Assembly: GCA_032209605.1 (NCBI GenBank)
Contig: JASFXZ010000010.1
Location: 8,205,385 to 8,269,384, forward strand
Source: Mactromeris polynyma
Lineage: Eukaryota; Mollusca; Bivalvia; Venerida; Mactridae
Length of the DNA: 64,000 nt
Direction of reading: 5' to 3'
Position 1 is the stretch's first letter; the number at the start of each line of letters is the position of its first letter. The notes under the pieces were generated by a model, which was not told where the DNA came from, did not search any database, and saw only the letters and a program-made list of their open reading frames with translations. Positions 12,101 through 20,500 of the stretch are shown piece after piece. The translations under genes and the position numbers were made by a program.

Positions 12101-12896
12101 TTTGGGGCACAAAATTACCACAGTCACACACCTTCAGATCATAGTAAATATAATCGTTTACATAACCTGTGTTGCCATCACTGTGTGTAACCTGGCCAAC
12201 AACATCTGTAGGCAAGTCTAAATTGCTGGCTTCCTCATTAACTGAATCAGTATCATCCCAATTTTCTGACACAACTATTTTTTCAGCATGCCAGCCTCCT
12301 CCGGCATGTTGCTGACAGGCTACCACACTGACTTCATCATTTACTTTGGGTCTTGATCCTCCAATAACATTCTCAAAGGAAAAATAAACTTCATTGTCAA
12401 TCAAACCATGGCCACTGAATAAATGAGTAACTTTCCCCTCAAACTCTCTTCTTTGGGTAGATGGAAGATCTTCAGTCTCCAGTGAACTGTCTGTAAAAAT
12501 TGATAGTAGATGATTAGTTTAACCATTGTTCTCACTTACAGATAACATATGTAAAAACCCTTTTAATAAAGTTATATAATCAATTGTTCGAAAGATGTTC
12601 GAAAGATGTGTAAAAAAGTAACAATTCTTCTCTGCAACTAGTTCTGGTGTTGCAGTAAGGGTGTCCAAGAATGCTGTTTAGAATTAAAGAAACAATGAGT
12701 TAGACCTGTTCACAAGCTATTTATAAACTACTGAAAAGTATAATACATTTCCTGGCAAAAGTTTGGATATGAGTTTTGCATTTACATTGACATTGAAACA
12801 ATAAAAATTCTTTGACTTAATACCTATAATTGTATTGTCATCTTTATTGTCTTCATTCCAAAAATAAGACAACAGTTTTCCAGCAGCAGTAAACAT
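19..12896 (-). CDS. MOV10L1: MOV10L1-type piRNA-pathway RNA helicase, 18 coding exons, C-terminus beyond left edge
   Basis: Superfamily-1 RNA helicase of the MOV10L1/Armitage group, known to unwind and feed piRNA precursors into processing with PIWI proteins in perinuclear granules. I joined 18 exons by GT-AG sites; every phase agrees and 980 codons stay open. The N-terminus ([13 protein letters not shown]) resembles vertebrate MOV10L1, not MOV10. Residues 43-98, 123-179 and 186-243 are three similar beta-rich modules. The helicase core has Walker A GPPGTGKT (678-685), [10 protein letters not shown] (motif Ia region), Walker B DEAG (794-797), GDPQQL (822-827) and NYRSH (879-883). Motifs V (EFQGQE-like) and VI (AITR-like) are expected in exons left of position 1, so the model is 3'-partial. 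A Ser/Lys-rich linker at about 614-650 precedes the core. The start ATG at 12896 follows an acceptor-like TTTTCAG, so a 5' UTR exon is likely upstream. Identity rests on remembered family sequence, not on a search. Confidence 0.96.
169..947 (-). other. MOV10L1 intron 17
   Basis: AT-rich intron. The only thing noted is a lone Pol III B-box-like string, GGTTCGAATCTCC, at about 255-267 on the plus strand. It has no matching A box, so it is probably a SINE scrap. Nothing else is recognised. Confidence 0.6.
948..1121 (-). CDS. MOV10L1: MOV10L1 coding exon 17
   Basis: 174 nt, residues 873-930, phase 0 at both ends. Carries [11 protein letters not shown] (helicase motif IV) and LPSRLFY, both characteristic of MOV10/MOV10L1. 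The donor AGG|GTAAGA joins exactly to GGT of exon 18. Confidence 0.95.
1433..1597 (-). CDS. MOV10L1: MOV10L1 coding exon 16
   Basis: 165 nt, residues 818-872, phase 0. Begins [12 protein letters not shown], helicase motif III (GDPxQL), and ends DPLL, which joins VTKLV of exon 17 as in the family. The 527-bp intron on its far side (1598-2124) shows nothing recognisable. Confidence 0.95.
2125..2190 (-). CDS. MOV10L1: MOV10L1 coding exon 15
   Basis: 66 nt, 22 residues (796-817). Begins [10 protein letters not shown], completing the Walker B DEAG box that is split across the intron after DE. Acceptor TTTTCAG, donor CAG|GTAACT. Confidence 0.93.
2484..2862. repeat. 50-bp minisatellite in MOV10L1 intron 14
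   Basis: Tandem unit of 50 bp built on AGAGTATGAACCAAGGGAGA followed by CAATGTTTAGTTAAGCATCA and ACTAGGGCAT. Unit starts fall at 2571, 2621, 2671, 2721, 2771 and 2821, with two degraded units before them. The central copies are almost identical, so the array expanded or was homogenised recently. It lies within the 2191-2937 intron. Confidence 0.95.
2938..3093 (-). CDS. MOV10L1: MOV10L1 coding exon 14
   Basis: 156 nt, residues 744-795. Contains RYRIIISTC and [10 protein letters not shown], the latter being the start of Walker B (motif II). The donor GAG|GTAAGA separates DE from AG. Confidence 0.95.
3349..3426 (-). CDS. MOV10L1: MOV10L1 coding exon 13
   Basis: 78 nt, residues 718-743. Encodes the AQRLHESG...MVRVNA stretch between motifs Ia and II that is well conserved in MOV10L1. 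Donor GAG|GTAAAC, acceptor TTATAG. Confidence 0.93.
3510..3796. mobile_element. Inverted-repeat element (MITE-like), MOV10L1 intron 12
   Basis: About 52-bp near-perfect terminal inverted repeats starting GTTCCCACATCTACAATAT and containing the reverse complement of AATGGCCGACA, around an AT-rich core of about 180 bp. Flanked by TA on both sides, as expected of a TA-target DNA transposon. It has no coding capacity, so it is non-autonomous. The rest of the 3427-4215 intron is unremarkable. Confidence 0.85.
4216..4325 (-). CDS. MOV10L1: MOV10L1 coding exon 12
   Basis: 110 nt. Completes the Walker A motif (GTGKT follows GPP of exon 11) and encodes [11 protein letters not shown], the motif Ia region (residues 681-717). 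Acceptor TTGCAG, donor ATT|GTAAGT. The 4326-4811 intron upstream shows nothing recognisable. Confidence 0.95.
4812..5033 (-). CDS. MOV10L1: MOV10L1 coding exon 11
   Basis: 222 nt. Starts LFPTVVESK, then a Ser/Lys/Gln-rich linker, then [14 protein letters not shown] (Q-motif-like) and [11 protein letters not shown], where the intron interrupts Walker A. Enters in phase 1 and leaves in phase 1. Confidence 0.95.
5292..5350 (-). CDS. MOV10L1: MOV10L1 coding exon 10
   Basis: 59-nt micro-exon encoding [19 protein letters not shown], equivalent to the RRCHFAL...-type segment in vertebrate MOV10L1. Too short to find by length alone; placed by phase (2 in, 1 out) and homology. Confidence 0.88.
5435..5700. 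repeat. 150-bp imperfect tandem duplication, MOV10L1 intron 9
   Basis: GAATTGTAAC at 5435 and again at 5585 opens two diverged copies that share CTGTATTTTATTATC, GAATCCA and TTATTGATCGAAA-type strings. Offset 150 bp. No coding potential seen. Lies within the 5351-5792 intron. Confidence 0.65.
5793..5884 (-). CDS. MOV10L1: MOV10L1 coding exon 9
   Basis: 92 nt encoding [14 protein letters not shown] ... FTFN plus two bases. Matches the 'EDVTLK...VEFTYNR' part of vertebrate MOV10L1. Donor ACAG|GTCAGT. The 553-bp intron on its upstream side (5885-6437) shows nothing recognisable. Confidence 0.93.
6438..6584 (-). CDS. MOV10L1: MOV10L1 coding exon 8
   Basis: 147 nt, residues 508-556, phase 0. Contains [10 protein letters not shown] and GDLVIL, a diagnostic block of MOV10-family proteins ([11 protein letters not shown]...GD). 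Donor GAG|GTAGAA, acceptor TTTCAG. Confidence 0.95.
6883..7187 (-). mobile_element. tRNA-derived SINE with 16-bp target-site duplication
   Basis: On the minus strand an A-box-like TACCTGAGTTGGTAG (7148-7162) and a B-box-like GGTTTGATTCC (7109-7119) start the element. A non-tRNA body of about 200 bp follows, ending GGCATTAAACCCAATG and an A-rich tail. It is flanked by ACTCATCTCACCCTGT (6883-6898) and ACTCATCTTACCCTGT (7172-7187), a 15/16 match. The right copy spans the 5' splice site of exon 7. Confidence 0.85.
7183..7281 (-). CDS. MOV10L1: MOV10L1 coding exon 7
   Basis: 99 nt, residues 475-507, phase 0. Contains [14 protein letters not shown], like the YKEKFSTLLWLEEI block of vertebrate MOV10L1. 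The donor AGG|GTAAGA sits inside the SINE target-site duplication. Confidence 0.95.
7688..8010. mobile_element. Inverted-repeat element rich in GACGTCA sites, MOV10L1 intron 6
   Basis: Arms share ACCTCTTCTGTAAG(C/T)GACGTCAT: direct at about 7711-7734, reverse complement at about 7963-7987. Outer, weaker similarity runs GAACGCCGCT versus GAGCGCTGCT. Several TGACGTCA-like strings lie inside. Non-coding. The remainder of the 7282-8172 intron has no recognised feature. Confidence 0.7.
8173..8290 (-). CDS. MOV10L1: MOV10L1 coding exon 6
   Basis: 118 nt encoding [20 protein letters not shown] ... FLSQ. Corresponds to the 'LPQYPIPDRLRK' segment of vertebrate MOV10L1. Enters with one base completing the previous codon and leaves in phase 0. 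Confidence 0.92.
8411..9180. other. MOV10L1 intron 5: degenerate repeats
   Basis: Recurrent AAAAAGTAGGA strings at 8430-8510 and again near 8820 suggest a decayed simple or dispersed repeat. At 9020-9165 a GC-richer block (GATAGGGACTTTTCAATCG) holds an 85-codon plus-strand open frame that looks like nothing known, antisense to the host gene. It is probably dispersed-repeat sequence, but only one copy is in the window. Confidence 0.35.
9265..9477 (-). CDS. MOV10L1: MOV10L1 coding exon 5
   Basis: 213 nt. Encodes [20 protein letters not shown], aligned in memory with LLLLCFSDFLIGRYLEV of vertebrate MOV10L1, followed by a Tyr/Arg-rich stretch and [10 protein letters not shown]. Phase 2 in, phase 2 out. 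Confidence 0.93.
10318..10664. mobile_element. Foldback element with GGACAAAATCCCC arms, MOV10L1 intron 4
   Basis: Two arms of about 100 bp in inverted orientation. Each contains two to three GGACAAAATCCCC motifs, TGAATTTTACAAG and ACTCTGATATT, separated by a core of about 130 bp. The motif repeats within each arm as well as between arms. The right end lies only about 20 bp from exon 4. The rest of the 9478-10682 intron is unremarkable. Confidence 0.85.
10683..10786 (-). CDS. MOV10L1: MOV10L1 coding exon 4
   Basis: 104 nt encoding [20 protein letters not shown] ... LVLQA. Equivalent to the 'VPPGGKTFIVVI' region. The weak donor AAG|GTAATA at the end fits the frame. A stronger-looking GTAAGT at 10761-10756 inside the exon would break it. 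Confidence 0.9.
10787..11361 (-). other. MOV10L1 intron 3
   Basis: 575 bp of AT-rich intron. No repeat, exon or RNA gene recognised. Confidence 0.6.
11362..11593 (-). CDS. MOV10L1: MOV10L1 coding exon 3
   Basis: 232 nt, residues to 329. Encodes [28 protein letters not shown] and LPKVFLRC, matching the 'FGTL..GRSKTMVIWIENKG' beta-sandwich-like segment of vertebrate MOV10L1. The first base completes AAC with exon 2. Confidence 0.93.
11809..12490 (-). CDS. MOV10L1: MOV10L1 coding exon 2 (three N-terminal modules)
   Basis: 682 nt, the largest exon, residues 25-251. Holds three similar modules starting [38 protein letters not shown] and [20 protein letters not shown]. All follow G-x-V-x(n)-G-[LY]-[IV]-[DN]-x2-[VI]-[YF]-[FY] and then a [FY]-x-P-x-x-[GW]-D element. 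This resembles the cold-shock/OB-like repeats of the vertebrate MOV10L1 N-terminus. The donor CTAA|GTATGT fits phase 2. Confidence 0.95.
12491..12823 (-). other. MOV10L1 intron 1
   Basis: 333-bp AT-rich intron between coding exons 1 and 2, phase 1. A short duplication (GTTCGAAAGATGT twice) lies at about 12585-12610. Nothing else. Confidence 0.7.
12824..12896 (-). CDS. MOV10L1: MOV10L1 coding exon 1 with start codon
   Basis: 73 coding nt: [20 protein letters not shown] plus four residues and one base. The start was chosen because the M-x(3)-A-x-K-x(4)-F-W pattern fits vertebrate MOV10L1, and because the acceptor-like TTTTCAG just upstream (intron end at 12900) leaves only three bases before ATG. 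Donor ATAG|GTATTA. Confidence 0.9.
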
Positions 12897-12899
12897 TCT

Positions 12900-14474
12900 C
12901 TGAAAATATCGAAATAAACATTTGAAAAACTACACAAACGTTAATCTGCACACAGATAATTTTTACCAAATTTGCCTCCCAAAACAGCAGCGAAACATGC
13001 AACAAATGAGATGCTTGTTATGTTTTGTATGCAACATGTATATAATAAAAATAACCAGGATTCACACTATTGTAGACTCAAAACGTTATGAAGCAGTTCA
13101 GGTGAACTACACATCAAATGCAAGAGCAAATTCTGAATTTTTTAGCATTTTAAGAAATTATTCAATACACTTTAATAGTTGTTAAAATTTATCATGCAGT
13201 TTGTACTTTACTGAACATCCACCATTCCAGAACTCATGCCTAAGGCATGTTTATCAGATAAAATATGTGGCCCTACATTATCTAGAAATGTTTCCCCAGT
13301 GGAAATGGATACTTATTTGGGACATAAGACAGAAGATGATTCCTGACAAAGAGGATGGTTCCCAACATATCAGATTTTGCCCCATAGAGACAAATATATT
13401 TGTGGCAGGAATGTGTTAATTTCAAGATTATTTCTAGTCCCTGGTCACCAATTAAACACTATGTAGTACTTTAATATTGGTTTTACTGTATAGATGTTTA
13501 TATTGTGTGGTTCATTACACATATTCTGATAACATTTTATTATAGTCATACTATGCTAGTCGATCATTGTGTATCTTGTTGAACAGTGAGATTTTCATAA
13601 AGCATGAAAATCTCATGCTTTTGTCTCCAAGAAGGGTATAAAAGGCAGAGTTGCCAACACTCTGGGCTCAGTTCACGGACATTCACAATGTAGATTTTAC
13701 CCTTGTCACGAACTGTTCCATCTCTTTAGATATAAATTAATGATAAGTCATGTCTCTCATGAAAGTTGCAACATTAATTGCAAAGTGAAAGTAGAATGTA
13801 AAGCGCGCATGCAAACACGTTTATAAATGACAGTCAATCAGAGTCATTTACCATCACCGTCGTACTCTTTACAAGAGACTTGTTTGGAATATTCATCCAC
13901 ACCTTAGTATCATACAAGTGTGTCATACACATAATGTTCAGCCAAACACTGAACAGAACAATCTTAAGGTCGCGAAATATCATTACAATAATAGCAGCAA
14001 TTGGAAAAGACGGTTGTGTGACATAAATCTAAATATGTTAGGCGATCCAAATAGTAATTAAGATGTACCTGATGTTAGCCAACTAAATGCTGGCAAATAC
14101 ATATATCAGAATGTGCATTTTCCAAAAAACACCGATACCACTACTGCTATAAATAGTACACCATGGTCACGTGAGCAAACATTATACCTCATGTTAGTCA
14201 TGTGACTGCTACAGGAATTCCAAACATTCCAGAGGGCAAGTCATGGTTCACTTTAGCCACAACACGCGCTGTAACTCTGCTTGGCTTTGTACTAAATGTG
14301 ATTATTGATGATTTGTTTGAGAGATTCATGAGAAATGGACATATGTCCCGAGTTTTAATCACAGAAGGATTCAGTTATTTACAAGAACACTTTGGACATT
14401 GTTATCAGCGCGTGTTTCAAGAAGGCAAACACAAATCTAGCAGACGGACAATTTCGATCGGAGCGAAAACAAGT
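12900..14474. promoter_or_regulatory. Head-to-head MOV10L1/VGLL4 interval with candidate promoters
   Basis: 1.6 kb separates the first coding exons of two divergent genes. On the plus strand TATAAAAGG (13637-13645) is followed by an initiator-like TCAGTT (A at 13670), 33 bp from the T of TATA, which is normal spacing. A second TATAAATAG is at 14148-14156. An E-box palindrome TCACGTGA lies at 14167-14174 and a TEAD-type ACATTCCA at 14224-14231. The MOV10L1 start site and 5' UTR exon must also lie here or beyond, but I cannot place them. Short open frames here resemble nothing. Confidence 0.4.
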
Positions 14475-14538
14475 ATGGAAACGGCTTTGGACGTTTTGTC
14501 TCGGGCAGCATCTATGGTGGAAACAAACGATAAGAAAG
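14475..14538 (+). CDS. VGLL4: VGLL4 coding exon 1 (isoform A)
   Basis: 64 nt encoding METALDVLSRAASMVETNDK plus one further residue and one base. Donor AAAG|GTCAGT. The sequence matches the conserved N-terminus of vertebrate VGLL4 at nearly every position over the first 15 residues. Confidence 0.95.
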
Positions 14539-17500
14539 GTCAGTCACATTCTTTGTGTTCAATTTATTGATTAAACCGTGTGTAATTAAATAAGGACTTT
14601 AAAAGAAGCCACTATGTACCGCATTGTGACGTCACGTCATGATTTTTTGATTGACACAAGGAAATCTTGAATTAATTAGTTGAAAAATCTGGCACCAAGT
14701 GTACTGCGGAAATGAACACTTACGATAAGAATCAATCTGCCATGTGACACAATAAATGGAATGTGAGGATATTTTCTTCACACAGTAAAGCACATGTTAA
14801 ACTGAAAGTAAAGCATTCAGTTACATTCTTTGCATTCCTTTGCTAATAATACACTATTAATATAGTGTTTAACTTAATTAACTGTTGATTTAACTACACA
14901 ATATTCAATAGATTATAGTAGTTAAATATGTTTTTGTTTGTAAATTGGCATATTACTGAAATATTTATTACTGAGACAGGAATTCAATATAGCTTCTTAT
15001 CGAACAAAGGAAAGCATGTTAAACATGATTGGTATGCGAGAGCAGGTGAATACCTGTATTATACCATTAAGGGGGGCGCTCTGATAAGCTTGATACTATT
15101 TAATATTGACGTTTTGGTTTAAAGAATGTTAAACTCGTGGGATGCATGACTGATTGAATAATTTTAATGTCAAATATTTTGTTAAATGGATTTCCATAAA
15201 ACGTGCAATAAAACTAGATTTAAAAGTGTTGCATTTCTGTGAGAAACGAACATAAATTCTAGAACAAGAAAATGACTATATTTTTCATGGTACTGAAATC
15301 TTATTTTAAATTAAGAAAAAAATGGTAAAATAAGGAAAAGGTACAAAATAATGTATGTTTAGCCTATACATTCGGATTTTTCACTTAGGTAAAATTAGGT
15401 TTTGAATTTGAGAAAAAAAACATTTTGTGGACAAGTTTAACTTAAAGTCAAATATAGATTGCTTACACTGGTATGCATTCAATTATTTTTGACTCAATAT
15501 TTTTATAAATCCAGCGATTCATTGTGATTGTAAATATATGTGGCTTTCTGATGATTTGCAGAAACTGATTTAGAGTCTTGAATGCCTTCTTTATCAGGGA
15601 CTCATACCATTCCTTTGTTCAACTTGCGTTACATTGTAATATTTCTCATGACTTATTTATTGGGATCCTGGTGAAAACCCCGCATATGTTTGGTAAAATG
15701 CTACTTATATAATTATATTAAATAATAATGATTGCATGATTTGTATTGCCTTTATAAAGTTTTATCTTCAATTTGAACTCATGCGTGGCTTGACACTTTT
15801 CTTGATCAATTACTGATGTTACTTTAGCATTGATATGTTCAATCATTGCTGCCTGAATTTGTCCTCAATAATCAATTTGATTTTGATTGATTGTTAAAAG
15901 TCAAGTGTTAATTGACAAGTGCCATCAGGACAGTTATGATGCCTGTCATATTTAATGATTGTCTACTGAGTTACTAAAATTACATCCTGAAGGATGATTT
16001 TATTATTTAAAACTGTTAACAGATGAAATTTTAAGTGTTTGAAATATTGTCTATGGGATGTACTGGCACTATAATAATTGTTATTTGGCTTAATTTCTCT
16101 CAGTTAACAACTTCAATGCAATAAAAGCATGCAGCAATATAGTCAATGCAAAATAGTTAAAATAGAAAATATGAACATATCTAAACAGTCAAGTGGTCTA
16201 CTAAAATGGAAATTTGACAAAATATGAATGCTTGTGAGTTGTAAATGCCAGATAGGTTCACAAACTGGACCTTATCCAGTGCTGAATGAAATTTCAATGC
16301 TAATGAACAAGATAAGCCACTGGCTTATCTCCAACTGTGGCTTATCTGAATAATTTCATTTTGGATTGTTCTTGAAGCTATTATTGATAAAAAGACATTT
16401 CCCTTTTTGTCCAGATGTGGGCACGTTATGGTATTTATAGTAATATCATAGTTAACATATTGGTGATGCACTTTCTTTTTGAAGAAAGGAACATGATTAA
16501 TTCGATACAATTACAGGGGTTCCACTAGGTGCTGATTCTCATTTGGTTTTGCCCGGATTTTATTAATTTATAGTCAAATTACCTATAATTTAGAGACAAA
16601 TTGACCCTTCAACCAGAATTCTGAGGGTCAAAATATAGCTTTCTGGGAATTTCAGGGGTCAAAGGGTCAACTACAGAGTCAAATGGAACCCCTGCAATTT
16701 ACGTAATGGTGAAGCTAGGCTGAAATGCTTAGCAATAGATGTGTTTATATTATTCACTTTGTACTATATTTCAACCATTCGCAGTTGTGGTCTTCATCAG
16801 GGATCAAGAATAATCAAAATTCTGCTCGTTTAAAACTGACAATTAATTCTCTTCCCATTTGCACATAAAGTGATGATGTACACAATGTATTGACATATGT
16901 ACACTTAGAGAGTGATGTTTTCTGTCACTTACTGGTGTTTGTCATGAATGAGTAATTAGTTCTTCCTTTTTAATGGTATTGATGATTGAAGTTTTATTTG
17001 TTCTAATAACATATTAATGACAAGTGATTTGTTTAATTTTGATGTTAAGTGGATACTGTCTGTCTTTGCTCTGATAAAAGTCAAATGTGCCTTCTCTTCA
17101 TTTATGTAGTTTACTTGTGTAAGATTTGTTAAAATTGTAATAATATAAACTTGCCATATGAATGGGTATGAGATATTATACCATGTATTATAGTTATCTT
17201 AGAATATGAATTCAGTTCATGGTTATGACCTCTTATTGAATGGTGAAAGCTAAACTAGCCTAACTGCATATAAATTACCAAGATGACCTGTTTTGCTTCT
17301 ATCTCTGGTAACGTGAAGATGTTGCTTCTGACAGTTCAGATCCGTGTGCAGCATCACTGGCTTTTTTCAGTTTAAAGTCATACTATGCTAAATTTTTGTT
17401 CATTTGTTTACCTAACCAAACATGAAAAATATAGTTCCTATAGTTAATAAATACATCAATAAACATGCATTAAAATTAACAAAGAATGAACTCATAATGT

Positions 17501-20500
17501 ATTAATCCATATTTGTTGAAGAAAGAGATGTTTGTACATTATAAAATTTAAAAAAGCTTCCAGTTTTTTTAACAGTCAGGCTATTTTACAGGTTTTGACT
17601 GTTAGTAATATGATAAAAAAAAGATTTTTTCAATTGGTTTTACATTGCAATGGCTCTTATTAGAGATGTCTTGGCCAATGTAACAACAATACTGGATAAA
17701 GGCAATTTAGACATTTCAGGACTCTAGTCTAAATAACCTCAATACTAGTTATGTTATGGTAATGTCATGTGGGTTTATATCTAATACTGTTGTTATTGCT
17801 GTTCTGTACTTACTGTTTTTTCCTAAAAGTGACTTGCTATTAAAAGTATTGAACAAATGGTATTTTTGTCCAATACAGTTTCATTTTGCATAAGGGGAGT
17901 AACTCTTGGTAATGGCATTTTACAATGTGTGTGGTGGTTGTTTCCCTTATTAATTTAACTCTTCACATTTTTGTCATTCTTTACAGAGACACTCAAGTTT
18001 TATGTAACTACTTCAATGAGATGAAAACTGTTTAAACTGTGTGATGATAATGTTTTCTGATTACTTAGTCATACATCGGAGTATTGAGCGAAATGGTTGT
18101 TAAGTCATGTTTGAAATACTGAGAGATTAGAAAGCATGACTGCTGGTTAAAAATTTGTTTCATGTTTGCATATTTGCCCTTGATTTGTGGTTGTGTTATA
18201 CATGACAGATTGTACTATATTTCAAAACAATTGACATACCTGTATTCAAAATTGTGAATGCAAAATTCATACATTTTATCAATAGGACACAAATTTTTCT
18301 TGTCTTGAATTTTACGTCAAGTTTCTGCAAGTAATGCGTCCTCTTTTTCTCCATAACTTTTTTCAGTCACATGTTGTACAGATCAGTAATATTTATGATG
18401 CGTTTTAAAAATTGGAATTTAGTTTTAGCAAAGTTCTTTCTAATATTAATAACTTGAAAAAGTCGCCTGGCATTCGTGAATTCGAATTACACAAAGACTT
18501 TTGTTATAACGTACAGTTAATCAATACATAGCATTTCTACTGCTGCATGAGCCAAATATAATTACAGACAATATAATGCCCTATTGATCCATAAATTACG
18601 TTCTGGTCATATGCCATTAACATTTTTTCAGGAAGGTGGTTTACCAGACTACAGAGTATATAGAAATAGGGTCATTTACCTGTTATTGGAATGGTGAACA
18701 TTTACAAAATATAGAATATTATTGTGTCAGTAAGATGAACACAACACTTTGTTATTAACCTTTTTCTTTTCATACTCAGCAACAAAACGAATATCAATAT
18801 AACACATTTATATGTACAAACAGTGTAAATGGTATTTAATACAAATATTATTAATCTAAACTGTTAAGTTATAAATGATTATTCACTTTCCAATTTTTAT
18901 CAACAAACCAGGATAGCATAGGATAAGGAGGTGTGAATTACCAGGGATTTTCCTGACACAGAAATCCCTTTTCTTTCTAGGGACTCCCATTTTCCAGTTA
19001 CTGTGCAGCCTTGGGACCCCTAAAATAAACCTTTGTCAAGTATTAACTGCATATCTGGGACCCTACAAATGTTCTAAGGACAATCAATTTGTCAAACACC
19101 AGGGTCAAAGGACCCCTAGGTGAAAAATCCTAGGGAAAACTCTGATTACTAATGATTAGCGCTAATGGGACCCACAAATGGGTGGTCTGATGCCAAAGTG
19201 AACTAAGCCTCACATAGGTCATTTTGAGAAGATTGACTTTATAGTATTTTGAATTTCCCATAAAAGACGATAATTTCTAGACAACATATGGAGTATTCAT
19301 GCTGTTATTTGGTGATATAGCCATAAATTGTTATTTAGGTCCAAGCGATATTTATTTGCAATTTAAAAAAAAAGGATTTTGTGGGATAGTATATTTTGGC
19401 ATGCATAATTCACTTCAAAACTTGAAATAATGCTCCTGCTACAGACGTCTTAGAAGTTAGAAAGCTGGAAACTAGACCAAAATAAAAATCCTTTTTTGAA
19501 CAGTAACTCAATCTTCATGAAAATGTGTGTTATTTCACTTTGGCATCAGACCACCCATAATAGTGTTGGATGTTCTGGTAAGGCTGGTGTTGTTATCATC
19601 TGTGTAATTTATATAAATTTGGTAGAACCATTTCTAGACTGTCAGGTCATGTAGGATAAGGCAGGTTATTGTTATAAGCAGGTGTAGTTATGGGCAGTTT
19701 ATACTGTATTAACGTTTATTTAACAGGGTTTTTGTATATAGGCCTTTGTTCTTGATTATTTGATTAGTTTTTGTATATATCTGGTAGATTTTGTCATAAG
19801 ACAGCAAACAAGCACATTGTGTTGAATCACCTACCTATATTCAGCAGTTGCAAACACATATTGGAAGCTTCTACCTGTCTGTTTAAGACACTTTTGGAGA
19901 TAATTCAGTACTACTATGAAATAAAAAATAATTGGTTTTATTTCATGTGACATAAGGGAGCTCACTCAGGTTGTCTTCTTTTAGAACATGATTATTTTCT
20001 GAAGGTTACTTCCCTTTGATTTTTTGCCCTATTGTCAAAGAAAACGGATTTTATGTCCATTTCAATACTGGAATTTTTATTGCTCCCATTAAATTATGAG
20101 ATAAAATACTTTAAACTTTTTTATGTTGGATGATTTAAATCAATATTGATTGACAGTTATTTATCATAAGCTGACTGGGAGGTAAAACCACTCAGTATTA
20201 TTATTTCATCTTGAAGAACTGCTATAAGTATTCTCTTAGCGATCTTCCAAAAAAAAGCTACAAACACTCTAGTTGGAATGTAAGAATACCGCAAAGTATT
20301 TAAATATGCAAGCAATGCTTCAGATACATATTTTTTATGCTAAAACAATTGCTCTCCCTGGAAAGTTTGTTTTGGTAATTGATTTTCCAGCTCCTAGGTG
20401 GGGCAAGTTTCCGAAAATGATTGGCAGTGCCAAAATACAACTGCAGACTTATGACGCAACTGCCTGCGTTACAAATGATCATGCGATCGCTTGATAAAAT

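Noticed and set aside
14202..14570. Reading the whole 14202-14570 frame as coding
   Set aside because: It begins with GTG, not ATG, and runs past the consensus donor at 14538. Only the METALDV part is supported by homology.
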